Shown: one piece after another, positions 12,299 to 24,148 of the stretch
Numbering within the stretch: the stretch's first letter is position 1
Layout of the letters: the number at the start of each line of letters is the position of its first letter
From: Basidiobolus meristosporus CBS 931.73
Taxonomy: Eukaryota > Basidiobolomycota > Basidiobolomycetes > Basidiobolales > Basidiobolaceae
Direction of reading: 5' to 3'
Length of the DNA: 64,000 bases
Assembly: GCA_002104905.1 (NCBI GenBank)
Contig: MCFE01000029.1
Coordinates: 1-64,000 of the forward strand
Notes under the pieces: generated by a model
Told to the model about the DNA's origin: nothing
The model's database searches: none
What the model saw: only the letters and a program-made list of their open reading frames with translations
Program-made: the position numbers and the translations under genes

Positions 12299-15200
12299 AT
12301 GCAGTCAGGAAGTTCTTCAAGTGAACTCTCAAATGCATTGACTCCAATTCTAGGCTTTGATGTTGTCTCTCAGCTGAATCTATCCAGTCTTTGGAAAGAG
12401 GCTGAAGGAGATTTGAATCTCGCCATAAATAAGTATTTTGAGAACCCTGATCTTTACAAAAGCTCGAGGAACGTTGCCGAGCTCTCGGAACAAGCTGTGG
12501 CTGAAGATGCCAATAACCCCACGAAACGCAAACTGCCTGTCTCCACCTCTCCACGTAAGAGGACCGAGCGTCACGACAATTGGCCAAAGTATATTGGAGA
12601 CATGATCTTAGTAGCCTTCTCAATGACTAAAGGAAAGAGTGTTTTTAAGGAAGGGGATATTGTGAACATTGAAAGGACAAAGCCCGCATTGGCCAAACCA
12701 AAAAGCTCCAAGAGAAAGTTTAATTTCGGCGCGAATTCAAGTAGAAATTCAAAAAACACCATCGTCAGACTTACAATGGGAGACCGAGAGGTTGGGAAAC
12801 TTCCCTCGGATACCAGCAAATTTATATCGAAGCTTTATGACTTGGGAATATGCTACATGGTCGGAAAGGTATGTCGGCGGTAAGTCACTTTTCCCGAAAC
12901 CGCAATTCTAATCGAAATATTCTCCCTCGCAACCACATCAAGATTATATCTGCGCCTGAAGATGTTCGCATGATGGATGATATTATAATGCAGCTAAAGA
13001 TTTATCTGACAAAGGATGTCTTGTCTGCACCCACTGTATCGGCGATGACCAATGATGATGAGGACTCGATGCTTAAAGAACGCAAATTTGCCATTCTATC
13101 ATTGTTCAAGGCCATATCGCTGCATCCAGTGGCAACACCCACAACAGCAGAAACCTCAGAGCTAGATTATGATAGCTTGATAGGAAGCATCGAACCACCA
13201 GCACCGAAAGACGCCAATTTCACGGAGGACGATCAGGCGAACAATGAGGATGAGGAAAAGCAAATATCTCAATCAGAAATGAATCTGCTTTACGAGAAAG
13301 CCCAGCGGGCAGATGCCCAGTTGGATGAGAAAGAACCTTCACCTGGAATGAACGTGGAATTAAGGGGATACCAGAAGCAAGTGAGTTTTTGCTGCTTTAC
13401 TTCCACCAATACTTCATGCTTACCATTCCTCACTAGGCTCTATCATGGATGATGGCTAAAGAAAATTCATATGCTGACAACAAAACGCTATCCTTGCTGT
13501 GGCACACATATCGATTTCCCCAGGAGAATGAGGATTCTAACACAGAGGATAGTGAGAGCTTTTATTTAAACCCCTATACGGGAGAGCTCAGCTTGGACTT
13601 GCCCACACTTGATCAATCTTACAGAGGAGGAATATTGGCTGATGAGATGGGACTTGGCAAAACCTTAGAGACGCTTTCTTTAATCCATAGCAATCGCTAC
13701 GCCGAGCCCGAGGAGCTCTCTGAAGAGCACAACAAACCGGCCCGAAATCTCTTCCATCTACTGAAGGCCAAAGATTCAGTCAACTCCATGGACAAAGCCA
13801 AACTACCATTCACCTCCGCAACTCTAGTTGTGTGCCCGATGAGCCTTTTATCCCAATGGCGAGACGAGATCACCCATGCATTTCAACCGGGCGCGCTGAG
13901 GTGCAAAGTTTATTATGGAGGTGATCGAGCAAGAGACCACACAGAGCTTTGTAACGACACAGATATTGTGCTGACTACCTATGGCACCTTGTCTGCCGAG
14001 TATGATGGTAGCTCTCAGAAATCATCCGATGCGGAAGGAACAAAGCCTTCCGCTAAAAAAAGATCAAGTCTATACGGAGTAGAGTGGTATAGAGTAGTTC
14101 TGGTTAGTTACCTGAATAACCTTGACTCGCACGCAAACCTTGTATTCAATGCGAAGCATCTTAGGATGAAGCCCACATGATCAAATCCAAAGCCACCCTA
14201 ACGGCAAAAGCCTGCTACGGCTTGTCAGCGAAACGCCGATGGGCTATCACGGTTAGTATTATGTTCAACGCAGCCTCTCGTCGGAAAGCCAAAACTAAGA
14301 TGCCCTTTTAGGGGACTCCGATCCAAAACAAACTAGAGGACTTATTCAGCCTGGTCCGGTTTCTTCGCTTTGAACCTTGGTGTTACTATTCCTTCTGGCG
14401 ACAATTCATCAGCATCCCATTTGAGAAAAAGGATGTCAACGCCTTGAGTGTTGTTCAGTCGATTTTAGAGCCACTTGTACTTAGACGGCAAAAATCAACG
14501 CTAGGGACAGACGGGAAGCCAATTGTAGAATTGCCAGAGAAAGAGGTCAACATTGAGTACATTGACTTTTCTCCTCAAGAGCAGGATATCTACAATAGGT
14601 ACGAGCAAAATTGGTGGACCTAACCTTGATCGCATTTCCCAACTTACTCATTCCCCCCCCCCACAGCCTATACAACAACTCGAAAACCAAATTCAACCAT
14701 TTTTGCGCTGCTGGCACAGTTCTGAGCAATTATGCACACATTTTTCAGGTAATGCAGTCAAAGGTAGTGTTTCAAGGTATCACGCAACTGACCGCGTCCA
14801 CAGTTACTTACGCGGCTTCGCCAAGTATGTGATCACCCACTTCTTGCAATTGGTGGTCTTAAGAACACCAGCACACAAGTTGGCGATAGCTCGCCTGATC
14901 TGGATCAGCTCATCGCCAAATTTAGCAACAACTCCGACACCAGGGACGGAGACGCAGACGGAGACGGCTATGTAAATCAAGTGATACACAACCTTTTAAA
15001 CGAAAATCCAGCCAACAATCCAACATCAAACGAATGTCCAATTTGTATCGATGCAATGGCTGAGCCAGTACTGTTTCCATGCATGCATATGTCTTGTTAT
15101 TCCTGTATTATAGATTATCTGCAGAGCAAAGAGGAAAGAGGAGAACAAGGGGAATGCCCGATTTGTAGGAGGAAGCTGTCGGAAAGTGAGTTTTTGGAGA

Positions 15201-15863
15201 TCATCAAACAGCCTGCTGGCGAAGAGAACGGCCACCCGTCCAACTCGCAAAGCATTCGTGTCCGCAGACAATTCAAGAGCTCAACCAAATTGAACAGGCT
15301 CATCGAGCATTTGTCTATGCTCCGCCATTCGGATCCAGATGTGAAATCCGTCATTTTCTCCCAGTTCACCACAATGTTGGATATGTGCGAAGTGGTCCTC
15401 GCCGACAGCGGCTTCAAATTCGTGAGGCTGGACGGGACGATGTCGCAGCTTTCACGTGAGAAAACCCTGTCATCCTTCAATTCTGATCAGGGCATCACAG
15501 TGATGTTGGCATCCTTGAGGTCTGCAGGGGTTGGGCTGAACCTTACTGCGGCCTCCAGGGTGTTTATGCTAGAGTAAGATATATAGTTTACTGGTTAGCC
15601 ACACCCGCAGCAACTTACGGTATTTTGATTTCTGTAGTCCATGGTGGAACGCACCGGTTGAAGCTCAGACGATTGACCGGGTGCATCGGATTGGGCAGAG
15701 GAAGCGAGTAGTGGTCACTAGATTTATCGTCCGTGGGACTGTTGAAGAGAAGATGCTCAAGATTCAGGAACGAAAAGCGCTGCTTACGAGCACGGCCCTT
15801 GGAATGTCTAAAGACGAGGCCAAGCAGCATCGTTTGGACGACTTACGAGTGCTATTCACCTAG
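12299..15863 (+). CDS. RAD5: Rad5/HLTF-like helicase and RING ubiquitin ligase
   Basis: Eight exons: 12299-12868, 12943-13380, 13437-14102, 14165-14251, 14312-14598, 14667-14748, 14804-15573 and 15638-15863. They give 1041 aa, close to yeast Rad5 (about 1170 aa). Order of domains: a UBA-like N terminus, then a HIRAN domain (from [13 protein letters not shown] to [10 protein letters not shown]), then SNF2 motifs. The SNF2 motifs are Walker [13 protein letters not shown] (split after VVL by the third intron), TGTPIQN and PLVLRR. A C3HC4 RING ([24 protein letters not shown]) sits inside the helicase, and the second helicase lobe follows with [20 protein letters not shown] and DRVHRIGQ. This insertion order is diagnostic for Rad5/Rad8/HLTF. 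Known role: Lys63 polyubiquitination of PCNA and fork reversal in error-free damage tolerance. The start is chosen as the ATG at 12299; an in-frame ATG at 12155 is the alternative. Confidence 0.93.
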
Positions 15864-17237
15864 TTAGATGGTCATCCCCTCCGCAGAAAAGCCTAAACCG
15901 ACACCAGCCCACCGCGCCGTTGAATAACGAACCCTCAATGTTGCGTGGTCCTTGACATTGACCTAATAAACCTCTATCTAGATGAACGATCCATGATCAT
16001 ATGAAATTTGGCCAGGTGAAGGCGATGGAAAAACATGGAATTCACGGGATTTACAGAATTTATTCCTATCTTTCCATCCATTTACCCGGCTCTCTGATAA
16101 GCCCTAAAACAATCGTGCCAGTTTAGTCCCAGATAACCTTGATCGCATCATTTCGGCAGGAGAAGCCAAGCTCATCGGTCACCAAAGCTTACAAATGCTT
16201 GCTTGGTAATGGCAGCAGCCACCCGGCCGCAGCCAGCGATGGGTTTCCTGCGGCAAAGTGCCCATATGTGGAGCTTTTCTAATGGCCGTGTGATGAGCCT
16301 TCCGCACACTGGCGATACATGCTCTGCCACCGCAGTGTTCTACGTGGAATTAGCCAAGAGCACTGTAGAGCATTGTCGCATCCCAATCCATTAACGCCAA
16401 AATAGTAGCAAAATCTTCCAGAATCATCGATCGAGCGGTGCATCACGGGACCAGACAGAGCAGTGTGCATCATTTGGTCGAATTCGATTAGTCAATGCTG
16501 GCTTGGACATTCGCGGCCATGAACATATTTGGATCAGGAGCGTATATTTGTCCTTCAAATCAAAAATACTGCACTTCTACCTCGGTTCAGATTTTCCTTG
16601 GATTAGGGTTATCAAATCATGGGTTGTATCTACCCAAGTGCTACGTCATGATTGGATATATCTATTTAGGTTAGAACATTTGGCTCTCTTATCTGTTGCA
16701 CTTCTGCTTACGATTCGCCTAGTGTAACGCGCTGGTGATGCTTTTCGCCGCTGGCAACGGTGTTTTAGCCAAAATGGAGGCGCTGCTCATCTGGCGAAGC
16801 CAGGAATGCCATCTTGATTGGCTACTCGATGCCTCCAACACCGCCGAGCATGACTGACAGTGTCTGCTGGAGCGCTGCCTCTGCAATCCATCGTACGCTC
16901 TGGTCAGTTGCGGTGGTTTGTATGTGCCCCGCACTCAACTGCGTCTATTTGTTTTGGATGAATTTACCATAGTCTGCAACAATGTGGTTGATTTGTAAGA
17001 AAATGACATTATTTCCACCGATTTACGGGCCTTGGATATAATAAAATCCATGATTCCCTGAATCAGAGATTGTTTGAGGATTTCTATTTTCAATTTTTTG
17101 GATGCTGATCTTACGTTGACGAGACCAAAATTGGTCATTTGTGTGAACGCTGACAGGAACTCAGCCCTAGACCAATCCTTTCATTTACAGTCCAATCAAG
17201 TTTTCGATTTGCATGATTAGGGAATTTATATGGACGA
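15864..17237. other. Intergenic region upstream of the GATA factor
   Basis: I see no gene, RNA gene or repeat in this stretch. Short open frames at 16203-16394 and 16719-16934 lack motifs. Runs of T/C increase toward the GATA-factor leader at the right end. Confidence 0.45.
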
Positions 17238-17245
17238 TATATAAG
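17238..17245 (+). promoter_or_regulatory. TATA box of the GATA-factor gene
   Basis: TATATAAG, 230 bp before the ATG at 17475. It is followed by a long pyrimidine-rich leader (17246-17320), a common fungal promoter layout. Confidence 0.45.
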
Positions 17246-17474
17246 CTCCTCCCTTTGCTGATTTCATTTTCATTTTCTCTTTTGTTTGGATTCCTTTTTG
17301 TTTTTGTTCACCTTTCCGTGACGCCATCGTAATAGACATTCCTACTACTAATCGAGTTATCAGTTCGCGTCTCATTTCACCAGATCGTACCCAGTCTATT
17401 CGCCACCTTGATCCTCAAGCCCACCACACTTGCCCACCCTCCGTCAACCCTTCCCCTCCCGTTTGACAAATAAC

Positions 17475-18886
17475 ATGGAACCACTTGTGATTACAAACGA
17501 AAAGAATCTGTTCGACTCCTCAAGATACAGTTCGATCAAATTGATATCTTCACTCGACCCCATGAGCTGTTCAAGCGCGTAAGTCTCTGTTATTGCGGTG
17601 TCTGTGTCTGTGTTCACGCTCTGAATAACCCAACCTCCCTTTGTAGTGACATACTGGATAGCTTTGAGAAGTCCAGGAAGCAGTGCATATCGTCTTTATT
17701 TGAACCCGCGTCACCACACAACATTGTCCACACACACCTAGGCAGCTGCACAATAATGATCGGGCCTCACGTATATGCCGGCAGCCAATTCTACAAAGTT
17801 CGTGCCCAAGCGGGCGTGGATTCAAATAATCGCAGCTTTGACAGCCACACCTCCGCTCGCACCAAGGACGTGACCCAAGTCTCCACACCACCCACCTCCC
17901 CGATATCCCCCACCAACGAGAAGTTTGACATCATATTCGAGCTGCAGGACAACCAGGGATCCAAGTGGCTGTTCCCAAGGGATGTCAAGCTCAAGACGCA
18001 GTCTCTGAAGGAGCCATATCAGGTACCTCGTTAGCTCACGGCTTGGTTTATTTCTTCATCTATATTGACATCACCATTCTAGGTTTCGGTCACCTTTCCG
18101 CAGCAGTCCGCCCATACCCTACCTGCCTCAGCTTATCAACAGATGAATCAATCGTTCGTTGTCTACATTTTTGGCGTACCAAAAGAGTTGTGGGCTGAGC
18201 TACAGCTAGCTTTGATCGATTTTTATGCTGATGAAGAGTATGAAACCTACCATGATCGCACCAAATTCATGTACAAACCTCTCAAAAGCCCAGAAATCAC
18301 CAAGCACAGCTACGACAGGTATTACAGCCTCTCGCAATCCGATTCCGACCAGTACGACTCCGATTTTGCAAGCGATCCCTGGGGCTCAGCCCCCCGTGCT
18401 CGTAAATATCAGAAAACCCACTCCAGTCCAGCAGGTAACTTCCCTCGTCCCGCCCGATGTCAAGGAGCCCGTGCTAACCCCCACGCCTTGCCTGTAGACA
18501 AAACACCTACCAAGACACCGATTGTCTCGAAGCGTGCGAACATCTCTGCCCCCACCGGTGGTGGTGCCAACGTGAAGAAGTGCGCGTACTGTGGCTGTAA
18601 AAGTACACCGATGTGGCGTAGAGGTCCAGCGGGTCCTGGGACACTGTGTAACGCGTGTGGTGTGAAATGGAAGCATGGAAAGATTTTGCAGGACGAAAGC
18701 GTCAAGTATGAGAAAGCAGTCTCTCGTGAAAAGGCTGGTGGGTCCAAGGACTCTTCGTCCTTGAAAAAAACTCCAGTAGTGCTGATCGACTCTCGGTTAA
18801 CCCGCGACACCACCCCTGCCTCTTCCATAGCCGATGAGGAGGATGGGCTTGATGGGGAATCGATTGCTCAGCTGATCACTTCTTAA
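17475..18886 (+). CDS. Single-zinc-finger GATA transcription factor
   Basis: Four exons: 17475-17578, 17647-18022, 18083-18434 and 18498-18886, encoding 406 aa. The finger near the C terminus reads CAYCGC, then PMWRRGP, then [10 protein letters not shown]. Its spacing is CX2CX18CX2C, the 18-residue-loop class and not the 17-residue loop of iron or nitrogen GATA factors. Basic residues follow it. The N-terminal region (about 250 aa) has no motif I can name; it contains a Ser/Asp-rich stretch ([14 protein letters not shown]). The third intron is 63 bp, a multiple of three, without an in-frame stop, so retention would add 21 residues. DNA binding to GATA sites in the nucleus is inferred from the finger. 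The target pathway is not evident. Because it has one finger and no Cys-rich linker, it is unlikely to be the iron repressor of the nearby FET3. Confidence 0.85.
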
Positions 18887-20697
18887 TGCCACTGTCAGTG
18901 TGGTTTATATTATATTGTTTGTAGTGTATAGTTAGTACTTTACTCTCGTTATCACTCAAGTTGTTCTATCAGTCATATGCCACGCCCCCTTGAACTACCA
19001 CGTATATATTTATAAGCTAGTTAGTAGTAATACGCGTATGTAGTCTGTACTTCACCTATGTAATATCAAAACCCCCAAAAAGATCCATGTATTTTAGCTG
19101 TTATAGACACTCACACCATCTAAATGTAATCATTGCTCACCAACACGAAACACTCATATATTGGTTACAAGGTTTACAGCAGCGGTTGTCTTCTGATCAG
19201 TTCATGAATGGCTCCAGCAGGTTAATTTAAATGTTCCATTGGCACATCAAGGCCATGGGGGTGTTATTTATACACGCTAGAGAGCGGCCACTTTATTGAG
19301 TCGAGATCCAGCTGTTTATGGCTCATCACTGCATATATTGGAGTCTCATGTGCGGTATCTGCTCCACCATGTGATAGTCCCTATCCTCGCCAGGAAAGAG
19401 GGGCCAACGTTTGGTTAGATGGGGCGTAGACACCCAAGGGTCAGGGAGGGATGCGAGGCCTAGTGCCATAGGGGGAGCCATGGCCAGGTAAGCGGTCAGA
19501 GGGATGCAGGTAGAATAAGCTTTCCACGGTTAAAGTTGAGCGTATCAGATGAGACGCCCTGAAATATCCATACTGGATCGCCTTTCTGCTCATATGGGAC
19601 CATCTTTTGACAGCAGCAATCCTACAGAAGCCGTCTGGACCACAGCATGAACCTCTCCGGGCAACGAGGAAGAGTGCCTAGGTTTGTCGAAGGATGCGGA
19701 AATTGCCTGTGGTGGACGACGTCATTGTCTAGATTCACGAGCGTAGAGGATGGGGTCGCTGTAATGGACCCCTGTGGCGGTTGTTACTGAAGACTATCAT
19801 CGCTGTGTCTCAATGGGTGCTGACCGATATGCTCAGCAGCCGGGTGGGAATTGCCAGTCGAGCCTACTGATGGATGTCGTCAGGACAACACCATGGGATT
19901 CCAAATGCGGGCATAGCCCTCTACGTAATTCGTAATTCGTAATTCGTATGATTCCATCTGCAGTCCTCTTTTCCACGCGATTTTTAGCAAGTGGCCACAG
20001 AGAAGGCGATGCCATACAACAGAGTTATTCACACTGTGTGCGATGTTGATGGATCCCATCTGCCGCCTACCGTTGGGAACGTAGGGCGCCCCAATATTCA
20101 GGCCACCTATCCGCGGCGTACAGCCGATCGCATTTGGCATAATCCGTCATACGCACGCGTCGTGTCGATGGGGAGTCTGAAGTGGGTCAGCTCACACAGA
20201 CAGTCGGCAGTAGGGTCGAACCAAGCAAGATGTCTGATCGCTGGAGGGGATGCTGCCTACAGGCTGATCGTCTTGCCGTGCCAACCAACTTTGGGATCGC
20301 ACTCTGATCACTTGATTCAGTCTTAGGGAGGTCGATCCTACGCGCAGCATTAATCAGAGTTGTATCGCAGTAGGTTCTCACCCTTGGGTTTGTTCCAGAT
20401 AGTGTATCACCTCGAATGGTGACCGAGTCATCCAACTCCCACGCTCATTGGCTGTTGACACCCAGCCCCAATGACAACTACCAAATGATGAAGCATGGTT
20501 TCAGGAGTGGTGTTGAGTCATGATGCTGATGGCCACGTCATGGTGCCAAGTGGGCCAGCAAAAAAATGGTCTGCTGCCGTCGCGGCCACTGCAACCGCTA
20601 CTGCCTCTGCACTGGGCTCCGATTCCGACTGTGTTTCATGTATGATGAGTTTATTGAGAATTAATGACTATGCGAAAATGGGAATCAATCAAACAAG
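18887..20697. other. Gene-poor intergenic region
   Basis: This holds 1.8 kb between the 3' ends of the GATA-factor gene and GCV3. Open frames at 19880-20140 (-) and 19991-20326 (+) overlap each other and lack motifs. A short tandem repeat of cgtaatt (three copies plus a partial) lies at 19924-19947. Nothing else is recognisable. Confidence 0.45.
19924..19947. repeat. Short tandem 7-mer repeat
   Basis: Three consecutive copies of cgtaatt followed by cgt. No gene depends on it. Confidence 0.6.
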
Positions 20698-21156
20698 TTA
20701 ATGCTCGCAGTGGGCCTTGTATGCCTCCTCGTCCATCAAGCCGTCCAACTCGGCTGGGTCGGCGAGCTTAATCTTGCAAATCCAGCCTTGATCTTCAGGA
20801 GAGCTGTTAATCAAGCCAGGCTCGGATTCCAAAGCGCTGTTGGATTCGACGATCTCTCCGGCGAGGGGGGAGTAGATGTCTGATGCGGCCTTGACGGACT
20901 CGACAGCGCCGATTTGAGCGTGGGCCTCAACAGTGGATCCAGCTTCAGGAATGTCAACGAAGACAACGTCACCCAAGGCCTTTTGGGCGTAATCAGTGAC
21001 TCCTACAGTACCAACACCATCGGTGACGGAGACCCACTCGTGGTCGTCGGTGTACTTCTTGATGGTGGAGTAGTAGGCGGCTCTGTAGATGGGGGAGGCT
21101 CTAACAGAGGCGGTGTAGTTACGGAAAAGGGAGGAGGAGAAGGCACGGAGAGACAT
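20698..21156 (-). CDS. GCV3: Glycine cleavage system H protein, mitochondrial
   Basis: A single exon of 152 aa, starting at the ATG at 21156; the open frame extends upstream but without an ATG. The first ~40 residues are rich in Ser, Arg and Ala with no acidic residue (MSLRAFSSSLFRNY...), a mitochondrial presequence. The mature domain begins KKYTDDHEWV and contains the lipoyl-attachment motif GAVESVKAASD with the modified Lys, then SPLAGEI and the typical GWICKIK near the end. Known role: the lipoylated shuttle that carries the aminomethyl group between the P, T and L proteins in glycine decarboxylation. Length is as usual for the family. An uninterrupted gene is notable beside its intron-rich neighbours. 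Confidence 0.95.
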   Translation of the reverse strand: MSLRAFSSSLFRNYTASVRASPIYRAAYYSTIKKYTDDHEWVSVTDGVGTVGVTDYAQKALGDVVFVDIPEAGSTVEAHAQIGAVESVKAASDIYSPLAGEIVESNSALESEPGLINSSPEDQGWICKIKLADPAELDGLMDEEAYKAHCEH

Positions 21157-22530
21157 ATTGGAGAAGCTGAGGAGTTCCGTGAGAGCAGAGTCTGGTTTAA
21201 TAGTAGCCAACTTTTCACCCCAAATTTGGGTGGGCGAACCCTAGTCATTGAACTTCAAAATTGATTCCCTATTCCGTTGCTGTGATACGCGAGGTGGTGC
21301 TGGGTGGTCGAAGGTGATCTGATTATCTTGTACCTCTTGATTGAATAAGGAACTCGGCCACTCACCATTCCAGTGGCACTTCACTCAACCACCATCTAAT
21401 CTCTTCGGTGATTATCTCCACGGTGCAGCCATCCCCAGACCTTTCCCACTTATTCGAACCGCCGTCTACCTTTGTTGGTTCCATTTCAAACCTCGCTGCC
21501 AAGTATGGTTAGCTTGGGTGGACAGAATGCCTTTCGAAACGAATCAACATTGACACCATTTTCAGCCACAGCAACCCCATTGGCCTTGGTGATCCTCTCG
21601 CATGCTGTGGTCAACCTTGAGCGCTGTTGCAACTGACGTGCAGTAGCTTGGGGCCGAGTTGGGTTCCTTGGGCTTCTTCCCATTAGGATTGTCTGTAGGG
21701 TCGCAAGATCTGAATCCACTCACGAGGCTCAACCAAGATCAGATGGGCGCGGCAAGCCCGATTTTTGGGGGGACAGAGCTCAACCCTTGTATCCTAGGTG
21801 ATGGACCTACCAGCCTAACCCTCTATTGCGTGATTCCACCCGCACTGGCCTTCGCTCTTGTTTGTGTTTCTTGCTCCACAGCACACAACCCAAAATCCCC
21901 CACCTTCCCTTGGATTCTCTGCAAAGGCAGCACCCCATTTTGCCCCTCTATATCGACTCTGTAAAGAACCATAGTAATAAACCAAGCTGTTAAATCCTAG
22001 CCAGCGCATTGAGTGTTGCAAACTGTAGCCGAACACAACCTTAGTATGCAGAATGACTCATTAGGCGGGTATTCGTACTCTTAGTTTACCTACCTACATT
22101 TCCAAATACCACCAAGGGCACTGAGGTTAGGGATGGGTAGTTGTACCATCTTGACGCACAACGGTACTCTATTCGACTATCTAAGTTCATTGATCATAAG
22201 CAGCCGTGGTTCTGGGTTGCGAAACAGCATATGTTATAGTACTGTCCGTTGCAGTGGTGCACTGTGATTCCACATCTTTGTATTTTGTTTCAGTGGACGT
22301 TCTCAACCCTTTCTCCAAAGAAGAACCGTGCTTGGAAACATTCGAACACGAGCCTCCAACCAACGGTACAGTATGTACCGTGTGGTCTCAGGGAATGTCA
22401 ATAATATGGGCGAAATTGGGTGGATCCCTGCCCTGTATGATTCTGGGGAAAATTCATCCATCCATTGGATCCCATTTTTGTTCCTCGTTCACTCTGGCGC
22501 ACTTCACTATACCTACCACCGCTTGTTCCC
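21157..22530. other. Divergent intergenic region (GCV3 / CCDC130)
   Basis: This is 1.4 kb between divergent genes. A TATA-like stretch on the minus strand (complement of 21943-21954) lies ahead of a 65-codon frame, 21683-21486 (-), with no recognised motif. A small gene is possible but unsupported. The remainder should be the two promoters. Confidence 0.35.
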
Positions 22531-24148
22531 ATGGCCGATCGGAAAGCAACCAACAAGTATTACCCACCTGACTGGGATCCTAGCAAAGTGAGTCGTAGAA
22601 CGGACCAGCCCTTCCGATTCCCACTCTAAGCTTTTTTCTTAAGGGGTCCATTAATAAATACCGGGGACAACATCCGCTACGCGAGCGAGCACGTAAACTA
22701 GACCAAGGGATCCTGATCGTCAGGTACATTCAACCAAACTTTCCTCCGTGTTCCGCCTCCTCAAACCCATCCAACCCGTTAGATTTGAGCTCCCCTTCAA
22801 CATATGGTGCGACGGTTGCGGAAAACACATCGGGGCAGGTAAGAATGGAACCCACCAACCGAGCCAACCCGCCGGTTTGCGGAAGCCAGGCCTAACCGGT
22901 TGACCCCCCTTCCCAGGTGTTCGCTACAATGCGGAAAAAAAGAAGGTTGGCAACTACTACTCCACGCCGATCTTAAGTTTTCGTATGCGCTGCCATCTGT
23001 GCAGCAGCTGGATAGAGATCCAAACCGATCCCAAGGTGAGTCCAGCTTTTGGGGAGCCGTTGGGCTCGGACCTTGCCGACTAAACCCCTTCCCCTTCTTG
23101 TAGAACTCGAGGTACGTGGTCACCAGCGGGGCCCGTCAAAAAGAGGAGACCTGGGATCCTGAGGAGAACGAAACCATCAAATTAAAAGGTAACCGGAGAG
23201 GGGTCCGGGCATGGTGATATACTTCTGTTCCGTATAGTGATTTTTTCGACGTCCCCGCAGACGAGAAAGAGGCGAGGAAGCTTTCGGAGAACGCCCTGTT
23301 TAAGCTGGAGCACGACGTGGAGGATAAGCGTAGGGCGGACGAATCGAAGACCGTGCTGAGCCGACTGCAGGTAACCCCTGATGGTTTGAGTGGCGATCAG
23401 CAGATAGTGTATGAACGCTTGTTTATGCTAGGATTTGAATGATAGACTCTGGGAGGATCCATACACGCCCAACCAACGGCTTCGCAAGACGTTCCGGGTA
23501 AGTAGACCAGCTGCTCATGTGACCCCCCCCCACACGGCCTTTCTAACCCCGCCCATAGCAAGAAAAGAAGAATCTGGCGGAAAAGAAGCGGGAAGCGGAC
23601 GAAATACGTGAGCGCAACTCCCTGTCGATCCCTTTGTTGGAAGAGGCCCAAGAAGATGTGATCGAGGCCAAGCTTACCGACTTCGCAGGTAACCTTAGAC
23701 ACTCGTGCTTCCACTTGCGAGCCGTATGCTGAACAGACGTTGACAGACCCCGTGTTGGCGGAGGCCAAACGTAGAAAGCTCGAAGTGGCAGCATCCTCGC
23801 TTTTCTCCCGGACCACGTCCGCGGAGACAAGACACCAATCCCCGTCCAGCAAGCTTGGGGCCATCCTTGCTCTCAATACGAAACTGAAAACGGACCCGTT
23901 CCTAAGAAGCGAAGAGAGACCGAACGCCGGGTCGGAGCCGTTGAAGAAAGCGATGGTGTGCATCCGTAAGGTAGCCACCACCGGCGACGGGGGCGATCTC
24001 GAGAGAGTCCACGCGGACCCATCACCAGGTAGATTCTCCCTTTCCCTGACCGTTTCATGCGATGTCGTGGTGACTTACGATGCACCGGAATCTAGGGGAT
24101 GGCTTGTCCGCGTTAGTGAATGATTACGGGGACGAGGAGTCCGACTAG
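22531..24148 (+). CDS. CCDC130/Yju2-type (CWC16) splicing factor
   Basis: Ten short exons: 22531-22587, 22644-22723, 22783-22838, 22917-23035, 23104-23188, 23261-23370, 23432-23497, 23559-23688, 23747-24028 and 24096-24148. They total 345 aa. The N terminus MADRKATNKYYPPDWDP and the block GSINKYRGQHPLRERA are hallmarks of the CCDC130 branch of the CWC16 family. The zinc site is CDGCGKHIG plus CHLCSSW, with NYYSTPIL and SFRMRC between. A basic, coiled-coil-prone middle follows (EKKNLAEKKREADEIRE), then an acidic tail DYGDEESD. Known family role: spliceosome component active around the catalytic steps. The intron before exon 9 has two acceptors 10 bp apart (AG at 23736 and 23746). Only the second keeps the frame. 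Confidence 0.93.

Noticed and set aside
17475-18886. The GATA factor as the iron regulator of FET3
   Set aside because: It has a single finger with an 18-residue loop. Iron repressors have two fingers with a Cys-rich linker between.
21157-21210. Upstream extension of the H-protein frame
   Set aside because: The extra 18 codons begin with TTG. The first ATG at 21156 gives a normal presequence.
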